This document shows, piece by piece, positions 26,313-34,338 of a DNA stretch of 64,000 bases (its first letter is position 1; the number at the start of each line of letters is the position of its first letter). Made by a program: the position numbers and the translations under genes. The notes beneath the pieces were generated by a model, which ran no database searches, was not told the origin of the DNA, and saw only the letters and a list, made by a program, of their open reading frames with translations. Location of the stretch: positions 1 through 64,000 of the forward strand of contig CAYXVG010000011.1 in NCBI GenBank assembly GCA_964468205.1, read 5' to 3'. The stretch comes from CAWELS01 sp964468205. Lineage in GTDB: Bacteria; Acidobacteriota; Terriglobia; Bryobacterales; Bryobacteraceae.

Positions 26313-26933
26313 TCAGTGGGTGTTAACACCCTTGACAATGACCATCAATTGGGTGTCGCCGACCTTCGTGCCAAGCGCCCAATCATCTCCAACCTGAGAC
26401 ATGCCTTCCTGCCAGCCGCTCTCGGCTTTCCAGCAGGCCAACCCAGCGGGGTGCTGGGTACCGGCCGCCTTGCGGCTCATTTCCATGAGCGTCTCGAAGT
26501 CCGGCGTCGCCGATGGATCTTTGTCCTCCGCGGCTAAGGAGAGCATCAGGAAGTCGCGACTCGGTTCAACACCCTGGTGTGCCCCATCGACGGGATAGAA
26601 ACTAAACCGGAGGGTGTAGACGCCCGGCTTAATTTGTTGTCCGCGACGCTCTTCGCCCTGAGCGGGGAAACGGATTGCGCCTACCAGCTTGCCGTGGGCC
26701 ACATCATCCCAACTCACGTCGATCTCACCCGAGCCATTACCCTCCACAGAGGACTTCGCGAACCATAGCTCCGCCCAAACACTCCCGTCGCCCGCAACCA
26801 CCTTATGACCCTCCGGCGATAAATACGAGATAATCTCGGGGGACAGTTCCTCGGGCGGCGCCCCGGCAGGCTCCGCCGTGTATTGCCCGAAAGCGACGGC
26901 CGCCCCAATCAGAAAAACCAGTAATCTACGCAT
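26313..26933 (-). CDS. Secreted DUF2911 family protein
   Basis: A 206-aa secreted protein. ATG 26933 opens a signal peptide (RRLLVFLIGAAVAFG) and has AAGGAG 10 nt upstream; the frame continues 74 codons further but that part is shadow sequence. The mature part shows the DUF2911 pattern: WAELWFAKSS, SWDDVAHGKLVGAIRFP, KPGVYTLRFSFYPVDG, DFLMLS and the C-terminal LGTKVGDTQLMVIVKGV. DUF2911 proteins are frequent in Acidobacteria and Bacteroidetes; they are periplasmic and have no known activity. Monocistronic. Confidence 0.85.
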   Translation of the reverse strand: MRRLLVFLIGAAVAFGQYTAEPAGAPPEELSPEIISYLSPEGHKVVAGDGSVWAELWFAKSSVEGNGSGEIDVSWDDVAHGKLVGAIRFPAQGEERRGQQIKPGVYTLRFSFYPVDGAHQGVEPSRDFLMLSLAAEDKDPSATPDFETLMEMSRKAAGTQHPAGLACWKAESGWQEGMSQVGDDWALGTKVGDTQLMVIVKGVNTH

Positions 26934-27092
26934 TGCAGCTAAACTCCTTCGTCCCTCTACCATAGTATGCGCTTCTCTTTTTGGATGCGCCGGCCGCCGG
27001 CGGCGTTGCGAGACGGAGCCAGCCGGCCAATCCCGTAGTAGAATTGGTTTTGTTGTTGTTCCCGGAATCACAAGCGATTCCGCTTCCCTTAC

Positions 27093-28265
27093 ATGCAACC
27101 GAGCACTACCTCTGTGGTCTCTGAGGGCCAGCCCCCCAGCGCGGCCACGCTGCATCCGGCGCTCAGATTTCTCAGTGTCATTGCGCTGCTGTATGTCTTT
27201 CTGGTGAGCGTCAACGGACTCAGCGGTGGGTTCAAGGCTCTCGGCGGCGACGCCCTGGAGTCATTCTTCGCCGCCACAACCAACCCGTTTCTCGGCCTCG
27301 TGCTCGGACTCCTCGCTACCACTTTGGTGCAGAGCTCCTCGGTGACCACGTCGCTGATCGTGGCGATGGTCGCGGCGCCCGAGAATCCGTTGCCGATCGC
27401 CAATGCGGTCCCAATGGTCATGGGAGCAAATATCGGCACCACCGTGACCAACACGATTGTCTCGTTGGCGCACCTCGGCCGCCGCGACGAATTCCAGCGC
27501 GCTTTCGCTGTCGCCACTTGCCATGACTTTTTCAACCTCATGGCCGTGCTGATATTCCTGCCTATCGAGCTACTAACCGGATATCTCCGCCGCTTCGCGG
27601 GTCTGCTTTCCTCAGTTGCGGCTGGGGTGAGCGGGGTTGAGTATCGGAGCCCGGTAGAGGGCGCCATCATGAGCGGCGTGATTCCGCTGCGGGGCTTCGC
27701 AAGTTTCTTCGGCGGTTCCTCGACGCTCCAGGCGGTTGTCCTCATCGTGACCTGCGCGCTGTTGATCTATGTGTCTCTCCTGCTATTAGTCCGTCTGCTG
27801 CGCACGCTGCTTCAGAAGCGTGTCGAGCAAACCATAAGCGGTGTGCTCGGCAGCAATGCCGTGTTGACGATGGCGATCGGAGCGCTGGTAACCGCCACCG
27901 TGCAGTCGAGTTCGATCACCACCTCGCTGCTGGTTCCGCTCGCCGGCGCCGGCATTATTACTCTGCGGCAGGCATTCCCGGTAACAATTGGCGCGAACAT
28001 CGGCACTACTATCACCGCTCTTCTGGCTTCGCTCGCCGTCACTGGTCCGAATGCCCAGGCCGGCGTTACTATCGGTCTGGTGCATCTGTTGTTCAACCTC
28101 TCCGCGACAGTGGTAATCTATCCGGTGAAACACGTACGCGGCATTCCGCTCGCCGCCGCCCGCAAGCTGGCCGAATTAGCCGTTGCAAATCGCTGGTTGG
28201 CACTGGCATATGTCGTGATCGTGTTCTACTTGCTGCCGATGGCCCTTGCGGCCCTGAACCGTTAG
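27093..28265 (+). CDS. Na+/phosphate symporter family protein
   Basis: A 390-aa membrane transporter of the Na/Pi cotransporter (NptA/SLC34-like) family, importing phosphate with sodium. The two inverted halves each carry the diagnostic QSSS motif: LVQSSSVTTSLIV in the first and TVQSSSITTSLLVP in the second. Each is followed by a GANIGTT helix (ANIGTTVTNT and GANIGTTITALLA). About eight to ten membrane helices are visible. The N-terminal 25 residues are cytoplasmic. The PhoU-like gene follows 40 bp downstream, the usual pairing for this family. Confidence 0.93.
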   Translation: MQPSTTSVVSEGQPPSAATLHPALRFLSVIALLYVFLVSVNGLSGGFKALGGDALESFFAATTNPFLGLVLGLLATTLVQSSSVTTSLIVAMVAAPENPLPIANAVPMVMGANIGTTVTNTIVSLAHLGRRDEFQRAFAVATCHDFFNLMAVLIFLPIELLTGYLRRFAGLLSSVAAGVSGVEYRSPVEGAIMSGVIPLRGFASFFGGSSTLQAVVLIVTCALLIYVSLLLLVRLLRTLLQKRVEQTISGVLGSNAVLTMAIGALVTATVQSSSITTSLLVPLAGAGIITLRQAFPVTIGANIGTTITALLASLAVTGPNAQAGVTIGLVHLLFNLSATVVIYPVKHVRGIPLAAARKLAELAVANRWLALAYVVIVFYLLPMALAALNR

Positions 28266-28305
28266 CGAGGTTCGGCCGGCTGGCAACGGGGATCAGGTGA
28301 GATTA

Positions 28306-29001
28306 ATGCTGAAAGAGCTGCTATCATTCTTCCGGGCTGAATCGCCGCTAAAGGCGGTCACGGATAACTTCTCCGAGATGCTCGGCATCTGTCTCGAAAA
28401 TATTCAGACGGCCGGGGACCTATACTTCTCCGAATCCATTTCTCACGAGCAGCGAACGGCGCTTCAGAAAGCGGATGTCAGGGTGAACAAGCTCCAGCGG
28501 AGAATCCGCAAACAAGTCATTCTGCATCTCTCCATCGACGGCAACAAAGCGGACCTGCCGTACTGCCTACTGGTGGTCAATCTGGTGAAGGATCTCGAGC
28601 GCATTGGCGACTACGCCAAGGAACTCGGGGATCTAATCGACCTTACTAGCGAGCCCTACCCGGCCGACGCTCTGCTGGCGGAATTCAAGGAACTCCGGGC
28701 GGGTGTTGAGACAGATTTCCAGGGCGCCATCTCCGTGCTTCACGAATCCAACCGGGAGAGGGCGATCGAACTCATCGACTGCGGCAAGGATACCCTCATC
28801 CGCTGCGATCAGCTCATCAACCGCATCGCGAGTAGCAGCTACAGTTCGGCGGTCGCCGTCTCGCTGGCCTTGGGAGCCCGCTACTACCAGCGCATTGCGG
28901 CGCACGTCTTGAACCTTCTTTCGAGCGTCGTGGTACCGCTTCACAAGCTCGATTACTACGACGAGAAAGACATAGCCAGAGCGGAAAAGAAGATGCAGTA
29001 G
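28306..29001 (+). CDS. PhoU-domain protein
   Basis: A 231-aa all-helical protein with two PhoU-like three-helix bundles, the kind found with or fused to Na/Pi symporters, where they regulate phosphate uptake or signalling. The metal-binding block is VVNLVKDLERIGDYAKEL (E/DxxxD), with the second-half equivalent ALGARYYQRIAAHVLNLL. ATG 28306 is chosen because AGGTGA lies 5 nt upstream; a GTG three codons earlier overlaps that site. It is co-transcribed with the symporter and ends 2 nt before the mutarotase start. Confidence 0.88.
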   Translation: MLKELLSFFRAESPLKAVTDNFSEMLGICLENIQTAGDLYFSESISHEQRTALQKADVRVNKLQRRIRKQVILHLSIDGNKADLPYCLLVVNLVKDLERIGDYAKELGDLIDLTSEPYPADALLAEFKELRAGVETDFQGAISVLHESNRERAIELIDCGKDTLIRCDQLINRIASSSYSSAVAVSLALGARYYQRIAAHVLNLLSSVVVPLHKLDYYDEKDIARAEKKMQ

Positions 29002-29003
29002 TC

Positions 29004-30062
29004 ATGGTCCGCGCCGTCATTCTGATCACCGCATTCAGCGCCACCCTCCTACCCGCGGCAGACCGGTACCGGATCACCACCGCGAACGGAAAGGGACCGG
29101 ATGCTCCTCCGCTGGTTGTCCTTCACGACGAAACCGGAGGTCTCCGGGCGGCCATCGCGCCATCACAGGGCGGCGAATTGGCAGGCCTCGAAATCCGCTT
29201 CGGCGCGCGCTGGCTCGAAATCCTTCACCGCGCCCGCGACTACAACCCCGTTGACGGCTTCGCGGGCCGCGCTCCGTTCCTCTGGCCCGCCACCGGCCGC
29301 AACTTTGTCGATCCCTCTGGCGGGGAGCGACGAGAGTCCGGCCTCGCCTATCAATGGAATGGGCGCCGGTATCCGATTCCCATCCACGGTTTCGCGTCCG
29401 GAATGCCGTGGCGGGAGGTGTCCACGAGCGCGGCCGAGCAAAGGGCCCAACTCGTGCTGGCCATTTCCGACACCCCAGAAACTCGAGCACAGTATCCTTT
29501 CGGCTTCGAGATCCAGGCTGCCTACCTGCTCGCGGACGGCGAGTTGGGGATCACCTACACGGTGAAAGCGGCGGCCGAGAATCGCGCCCCCATGCCGTTC
29601 TCCATCGGTAACCACATCACTTTCGTGATGCCCCTTGTACCCGGAAGTGAACCCGGGGAGACACTGATCGAGACGCCCTCCACGATCGAATACCTCAAAG
29701 ACCCTCCCGGAATTCCGACCGGCGAAGCACGCCCGCTTTCTTATCGAACTCCAACCCCTGTCTCGGAGTTGCCGCGTCTGTCGGCGGTTTCCCTCGGCGG
29801 ATACGGCGCTGAGCCCTACCTTGTCCTTACCGACCCGCAAGGCCTATCGATCCGCATCAGCCACAACCCGCAGTCCATTCCCGATGAGCCGGTGATCCTG
29901 TTCAACCTTTGGGGAGATCCCGCGAGCGGCTTCTTCAGTCCCGAGCCTTGGGTCGGTCTCCAGAACTCGCTCAACCGGAAGCAGGGCTTGGTGGAGCTCA
30001 GTCCCGGCCAGGAGTGGGTGTGGACGATCCGGATTCAGCCGCGGATCCGACCAGTTCCCTAA
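29004..30062 (+). CDS. Secreted aldose 1-epimerase (mutarotase) family protein
   Basis: A 352-aa protein with a signal peptide (MVRAVILITAFSATLLPA) and the galactose-mutarotase fold. It carries the core PSQGGELAGLEIRFG, FLWPATGRNF, YPIPIHGFASGMPWREV with the conserved histidine, GITYTVKA and FSIGNHITF with the second histidine. Mutarotases interconvert alpha and beta sugar anomers; the periplasmic location suggests processing of imported sugars. Its ATG is 2 nt after the PhoU stop, an unusual partner. The 3' end overlaps the convergent TPR gene by 65 bp. Confidence 0.87.
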   Translation: MVRAVILITAFSATLLPAADRYRITTANGKGPDAPPLVVLHDETGGLRAAIAPSQGGELAGLEIRFGARWLEILHRARDYNPVDGFAGRAPFLWPATGRNFVDPSGGERRESGLAYQWNGRRYPIPIHGFASGMPWREVSTSAAEQRAQLVLAISDTPETRAQYPFGFEIQAAYLLADGELGITYTVKAAAENRAPMPFSIGNHITFVMPLVPGSEPGETLIETPSTIEYLKDPPGIPTGEARPLSYRTPTPVSELPRLSAVSLGGYGAEPYLVLTDPQGLSIRISHNPQSIPDEPVILFNLWGDPASGFFSPEPWVGLQNSLNRKQGLVELSPGQEWVWTIRIQPRIRPVP

Positions 30063-30852
30063 GCACCTGGTCCGCCATCGGGTCGTTCGGGTTGGCGGCC
30101 TTGAGTTTCTCCATGAGCGGTTGAATCCACTCTGGTGTGCCCATCTGGATGTAGAGCTGTGCCAGATTGCCGTACGCCCGGGTCATGGCCGGGTCGGTTG
30201 CAATCGCCTTCTCGAACATCTCCATCGCACGAGCACTTTCGGAACGCTTCAAATAGGCGAGCCCGGCGTTATTGTAGGCGGAAGCGAGACCCGGATCCAG
30301 CCGGATCGCCTCCTGAAACTCGCGCAGAGCCGCATCCAGGTCCCCCTTGGAGCCGTAGGTCACCCCTAGCATGTCGTGCGCCGTCGCGTCGCGCGGATTG
30401 ATGCGGAGCGCCTCGCGGTACGTCTTGACGGCCTCGTCGAAACGGCCCAACTGGACTTGGGCGCGGCCGATATTCACGAGGGCGTCAGTCGACGCCGGAT
30501 TGCGGCGCAGCACCTCCTGAAATGCCGCGATCGCACGCTCCAGGTCGCCGGACTGGGCGAGCATGACGCCCTCGTTGAACTTCGCTTCGCCGCCGGAATC
30601 CGGCTCCACCACAACTGGCGGGAGCACCGCCGAATCCGCGAGTTCCAGTTGCGGAGGGCCGGCTCCACCATTCGCCGGCGGGGTAGGCGCCGGCCGCTGC
30701 GTTCCCACGATCGCAAAAATCGCCGCCGCCGCCAAGACCAGGGCTGGTAACAGCAGGCGCCACTTTACGCCCGGCCGCGGCGCCGGCCGTTCAATCTCAA
30801 CCCTGGTTCGGGTCTTCGCCTTCGCCTTCGCCTTCAATGTTCGTTTCGCCAT
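29998..30852 (-). CDS. Membrane-anchored TPR protein
   Basis: A 284-aa protein. I start it at ATG 30852 (MAKRTLKAKAKAK); a TTG seven codons upstream is possible. A lysine/arginine-rich cytoplasmic tip leads to one membrane helix (WRLLLPALVLAAAAIFAIVG) and a proline-rich linker. About five tetratricopeptide repeats follow, with the N-A-G-L/Y-x-K-x-G-x pattern: EAKFNEGVMLAQSGDLERA, ALVNIGRAQVQLGRFDEA, AHDMLGVTYGSKGDLDAA, AYNNAGLAYLKRSESARA and AYGNLAQLYIQMG. It should act as a scaffold for protein contacts outside the cytoplasm. Partner unknown. Confidence 0.85.
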   Translation of the reverse strand: MAKRTLKAKAKAKTRTRVEIERPAPRPGVKWRLLLPALVLAAAAIFAIVGTQRPAPTPPANGGAGPPQLELADSAVLPPVVVEPDSGGEAKFNEGVMLAQSGDLERAIAAFQEVLRRNPASTDALVNIGRAQVQLGRFDEAVKTYREALRINPRDATAHDMLGVTYGSKGDLDAALREFQEAIRLDPGLASAYNNAGLAYLKRSESARAMEMFEKAIATDPAMTRAYGNLAQLYIQMGTPEWIQPLMEKLKAANPNDPMADQVLRELVGSAAESGSSTPTPGRD

Positions 30853-30940
30853 CGCAGAACCGTCTTTGGGCAATCGTAACCCGGTGCGCGGGAGGCGCGC
30901 ACGTGGCCAGCCCGCCCCAGACTAGAATGGTTTCTACACC

Positions 30941-31711
30941 ATGCCCCTCAGACTGGCCGAAAAAGTCGCCGTGATCACCGGCGGAGGCAGCGGTATCGGC
31001 CGCGCCACCGCGTTGCTGTTCGCCCGCGAGGGCGCGAGCGTTGTCGTCGGGACGAACAACCCCGAAGACCATCCAGCGCTCGAGCGCGACGCCGCTTCGC
31101 TCCCCGGCGCTCTCTCTGTCGTCAGCATGGACGTCACTCGCGAGGAGGACGCCCGGCGCCTGATTGAGACTGCCGCCAGCCGGTACGGCGGTCTGGATAT
31201 TCTCGTTAACAACGCTGGCATCGTCGCCTCCGCGGACGTTCCCACCGAAACCAGGGAGCAGTGGCAACGCATCCTCGACGTTAATCTCACCGGCGTCTTC
31301 CACTGCTCAAAATACGCCATTCCCGAACTGCGGCGCAGGGGGGGAGGCGCTATCGTCAACCTCTCCTCGATCAACGGCATTCGCGGCAACTACAAGCTCG
31401 CGGCCTACTGCGCCTCGAAAGGCGGCGTGGTGTCGCTCACCCATGCGATGGCACTTGATCACGCGCCCGAGGGTATCCGTGTCAACTGCGTCTGCCCCGG
31501 GACGATCGAGGACACCCGGATGGTGGCCACGGTCCTCGAAGAAGCAGACAACCGTGGCGAAACCGCGGCCGGTCTGATTGCCAAACACCCGATGGGCCGC
31601 ATGGGCCGCCCGGAAGACGTGGCCCGCGCAGTTCTGTTCCTCGCCAGTGATGAGGCCTCCTTCATTACAGGCGTTGCTCTCCCGGTTGACGGCGGACGCG
31701 CCATCCGGTGA
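30941..31711 (+). CDS. Short-chain dehydrogenase/reductase (SDR)
   Basis: A 256-aa classical SDR oxidoreductase. The NAD(P)-binding motif is TGGGSGIGRA near the N-terminus, NNAG is present in ILVNNAGIV, the catalytic serine lies in NLSSINGIRG, and the active-site tyrosine/lysine pair is YCASKGG. The C-terminal FITGVALPVDGG block is typical of 3-oxoacyl-ACP reductase and glucose-dehydrogenase relatives. The substrate cannot be fixed. A TAGAAT box at 30923-30928 ends 12 nt before the ATG and there is no ribosome site. The last 33 bp of the gene are part of a 37-bp sequence that is repeated downstream. Confidence 0.92.
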   Translation: MPLRLAEKVAVITGGGSGIGRATALLFAREGASVVVGTNNPEDHPALERDAASLPGALSVVSMDVTREEDARRLIETAASRYGGLDILVNNAGIVASADVPTETREQWQRILDVNLTGVFHCSKYAIPELRRRGGGAIVNLSSINGIRGNYKLAAYCASKGGVVSLTHAMALDHAPEGIRVNCVCPGTIEDTRMVATVLEEADNRGETAAGLIAKHPMGRMGRPEDVARAVLFLASDEASFITGVALPVDGGRAIR

Positions 31712-31715
31712 TTCA
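31679..31715 (+). repeat. 37-bp direct repeat, copy 1 (SDR 3' end)
   Basis: Perfect 37-bp repeat spanning the final codons and stop (31709-31711) of the SDR gene; it begins CTCCCGGTTGAC and ends GGTGATTCA. The second copy is at 31752-31788. Confidence 0.9.
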
Positions 31716-31751
31716 TGAAGATCCGACTGGTTACTACGTCGAGGGTGAACC

Positions 31752-31788
31752 CTCCCGGTTGACGGCGGACGCGCCATCCGGTGATTCA
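31752..31788 (+). repeat. 37-bp direct repeat, copy 2 (mtaB 3' end)
   Basis: Exact copy of the SDR 3' end, displaced by 73 bp. Its last three bases (31786-31788) are the stop codon of the convergent mtaB gene. It looks like a local duplication that moved SDR tail sequence into the intergenic gap. Confidence 0.9.
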
Positions 31789-33090
31789 GCCGGATAGCCG
31801 CGGCAGTTCCCTCTCCCGTATGCCCGCCGCGGTCAGCGATCCGGCCATAACATCTACGATCCGGTTGGCTTCACGCGCTTGCGCAAGCTCCACGTGAATG
31901 TAGTTCCCGCTCAGTGCGCGCCCGTCCCCGAGAGTCACCACCGAGACAGTGCGGCCGAGGAAGCGTTCGCGAAACACCCGGTTCTTCGCGGCCGCCAACT
32001 CTCTCAGCACGCGGTTGCGGCCCTTCCGCACCTGCACCGGCACTGCAGCCTCCATGAGCGCCGCCGGCGTTCCCGGCCGCTCCGAATAAGTGAAGACATG
32101 AAGGTACGTAAAGGGCAACTCCTCGACGAACCGCCTCGTGGCCTCGAAATCCTCGTCCGACTCACCCGGGAAGCCGACCATGACGTCCGCGCCGATCGCG
32201 GCGTCAGGCATCCACTCGCGGGCCTTCCGGAGGCGGTCGGCGTAGTGCCGGGGCCGGTACTTGCGGCGCATTCTACGCAGAATACGGTCCGATCCGCTTT
32301 GCAATGGGGCGTGGACATGCTTTGCTATGCGGTCGTTATCCGCCATCAGCATCAACAGGTCATCAGACCAGTCCATCGGCTCCACCGAACTCAGCCGCAG
32401 CCGCTCGACCTCCGTCTCGTGAAGAAGCTTTCGCACCAGATCCGGCAGCCGCATCCGGCTTCCCGGTTCCCGGCCCCAGCGCCCGAGATTCACGCCACTA
32501 AGAACAATCTCGCGATACCGGCGGGAAAGCCCCCGCACCTGCTCGATGACCTCGGCGGCGGGCATGCTCCGGCTCCGGCCGCGCACCGACGGGATGATGC
32601 AAAACGAGCAGCGGTTGCTGCATCCATCCTGGATCTTCAAATTCGGGCGGGTGCGATCGCCCGGAGCGGCCTCCACAGGAGAGGCCAGGAATTCCTGCTG
32701 AGCGAAGATATCTCCGATGTGGATCTCTCCGTGGTAGGGAGTCGCCTGCGGCGCACCGCGGCCCACTATTTCGGAAATCCGAGTCTTGTGCGAATTCCCC
32801 ACGACCCAGGTCACACCGGGCATCGAAGCCAACTCCTCGGGAGCCCGCTGGGCATAACAGCCGGTAACGAGGATCTTCGCCGCTGGATTCCGCCGGTGGA
32901 CGCGCCGGACCGCTTGCCGGACGTCCTCGTCGGCGGCGGTCGTGACGGTGCAGGTGTTCAAGACCACGAGGTCGGCACTGTCGGCTCCTGGCGCCGCGTC
33001 CATCCCCTCCCGCGCCAACAGAGCCTCCAGGGCGGCGCCATCGGCTTGGGTCGCGCGGCACCCGAAATTCTGAATGTGATACTTCTCCAC
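31786..33090 (-). CDS. mtaB: tRNA t6A37 methylthiotransferase MtaB
   Basis: A 434-aa radical SAM enzyme that adds a methylthio group to N6-threonylcarbamoyladenosine-37 of tRNAs. The N-terminal MTTase domain has three cysteines for one 4Fe-4S cluster (QNFGCRATQ, LNTCTVT, VTGCYAQRA). The radical SAM motif CSNRCSFC (C-x3-C-x2-C) binds the second. The C-terminal TRAM-like domain begins around FLGRTVSVVTL. The short N-terminus and YHIQNFGCRATQADG are typical of MtaB rather than MiaB. The start is ATG 33090, and it is monocistronic on this strand. Confidence 0.93.
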   Translation of the reverse strand: MEKYHIQNFGCRATQADGAALEALLAREGMDAAPGADSADLVVLNTCTVTTAADEDVRQAVRRVHRRNPAAKILVTGCYAQRAPEELASMPGVTWVVGNSHKTRISEIVGRGAPQATPYHGEIHIGDIFAQQEFLASPVEAAPGDRTRPNLKIQDGCSNRCSFCIIPSVRGRSRSMPAAEVIEQVRGLSRRYREIVLSGVNLGRWGREPGSRMRLPDLVRKLLHETEVERLRLSSVEPMDWSDDLLMLMADNDRIAKHVHAPLQSGSDRILRRMRRKYRPRHYADRLRKAREWMPDAAIGADVMVGFPGESDEDFEATRRFVEELPFTYLHVFTYSERPGTPAALMEAAVPVQVRKGRNRVLRELAAAKNRVFRERFLGRTVSVVTLGDGRALSGNYIHVELAQAREANRIVDVMAGSLTAAGIRERELPRLSG

Positions 33091-33606
33091 AGCTTAACTC
33101 ATTGTAGCAGAGGGTTTTAAGTACGACCAAGCACGGAAGCGGCCGGGGTCTCGACGGAGACAGCCCGGTGGCGGAAGCGGTCGGGGCGATGTGACGCAAG
33201 CCCCCCCTTATTTGGCCATCGTGTAAAAAAGTACGGTCACGGACGGCCCGTGACGCGGGTCATCGACCAAGCTGCTCTCCTGAGCCGTCGAGATTCCCCG
33301 CCCCGCGCAAGGGGGACCGCGCGTGATTCAGTTGTCAGACAGCGAGATGCCGGGCCCAGTGTAAGTTGTACCACGAAATTGCGTGAGGCTTCGGGTCGAG
33401 AGGCTGCATAGCGTTGAAAAAGATACAGATAGTGTTACCGTCGAGATGTGGAACTGCAATCCGGAGAGGATGGGGGTTTTGCCTCAGCCTTCAGGACTTG
33501 CTACACTGGAAATGTAATACGGCTGAAGCAGAGAGCCTCAGGGCGCTGAGAGTGCATTTCTTGCATGGTTATTGCGTTTTCGCGCGACAACAGCTCAGGA
33601 ATCAAA
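33091..33606. other. Intergenic region between mtaB and the RRM gene
   Basis: About 515 bp without a credible gene; the one longer frame (33414-33641) has no codon bias or domain. An inverted repeat GTCACGG / CCGTGAC with a 5-nt spacer lies at 33236-33254. The last 200 bp may be a long 5' leader for the RNA-binding protein, as seen for some cold-regulated RRM genes, but no specific structure is evident. Confidence 0.5.
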
Positions 33607-33885
33607 ATGGGTCGTATCTTCGTTGGGAATCTCGATTTTAGCGCCTCCGAGGAAGAGGTTCGGGAACTGGTCGAAGAACACGGTTCGGTGGTAGATGTTT
33701 CCGTTCCCGTTGATTGGGAGACCGGATTCTCTCGCGGTTTCGCCGTAGTGGAAGTTGAAGATCGCAGCCTGAAGAGGGCGGTCCGGGAACTGGACGGAAC
33801 CGAGATGGACGGTCGAGAATTGACCGCCCGCGAATTAAGCGGGAAGCCCCCCAAATTCGATACTCTCTCCAGCAGCAGCGATTAG
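33607..33885 (+). CDS. Small RRM-domain RNA-binding protein
   Basis: A 92-aa protein that is almost entirely one RNA recognition motif. RNP2 is RIFVGNLDF at the N-terminus and RNP1 is the GFSRGFAVVEV segment, with aromatic residues at the usual stacking positions. Such single-RRM proteins in bacteria bind single-stranded RNA and are often cold-induced. ATG 33607 has AGGA about 8 nt upstream; the frame runs 14 codons further but without RRM sequence. The tail SGKPPKFDTLSSSSD is short and lacks the glycine-rich region of cyanobacterial homologues. Confidence 0.9.
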   Translation: MGRIFVGNLDFSASEEEVRELVEEHGSVVDVSVPVDWETGFSRGFAVVEVEDRSLKRAVRELDGTEMDGRELTARELSGKPPKFDTLSSSSD

Positions 33886-33977
33886 CCGGTTGCCGCGACC
33901 ACGGCTACCAGCACGAAATACTCGGCAGTTCGGACCGGCTCCAACCGGTTTCGATGGGACCTTTGGAAGGAGGATTT

Positions 33978-34205
33978 ATGCCCCGCTCAAGTACTTCCTT
34001 CAAGAAACGCCAGAAAGAACTCGCTCGCCTCGAAAAGCAGCGCGACAAGAAGGAGAAGCGAGCCGCCCGCAAGGAGAACAAGCAGACTGGAGGCTCCAGC
34101 CTCGACGATGCAATCGACTTTTCGGCCTCGATTTACGACTTTATCCCGGACGAATACAACCCGGTGGATGAAGAAGAACCCGCCGCCGCCGAGAAGCCAT
34201 CCTAA
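33978..34205 (+). CDS. Small highly charged protein of unknown function
   Basis: A 75-aa protein. ATG 33978 follows a strong GGAGG site (about 33966-33970). The first half is a strongly basic helix (FKKRQKELARLEKQRDKKEK), the second half acidic (SLDDAIDFSA, YDFIPDEYNPVDEEEPAAA). Small proteins of this type, opening with an S-F-x-K-R-Q-K-E block, occur beside RRM proteins in several delta-proteobacteria and Acidobacteria in my recollection, suggesting an RNA- or ribosome-linked role, but no function is known to me. It lies 92 bp after the RRM gene and may share its transcript. Confidence 0.75.
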   Translation: MPRSSTSFKKRQKELARLEKQRDKKEKRAARKENKQTGGSSLDDAIDFSASIYDFIPDEYNPVDEEEPAAAEKPS

Positions 34206-34338
34206 CGCCACACCCCTTCGTTCGGGGCAAAGCGTTTGTATTCAATTGCATAGAAAAGTAGAAATGGCGCTCCGGGCCATAAAGTGTTCGTGTATTCCGA
34301 CCGAAGTAGTCTTCTAGGAGGCTGCTGACAGCGAGCAG

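Noticed and set aside
33414..33641. A 75-codon frame upstream of the RRM gene
   Set aside because: It overlaps the RRM start in a different frame, is rich in Cys/Arg/Leu without pattern, and lacks a ribosome site.
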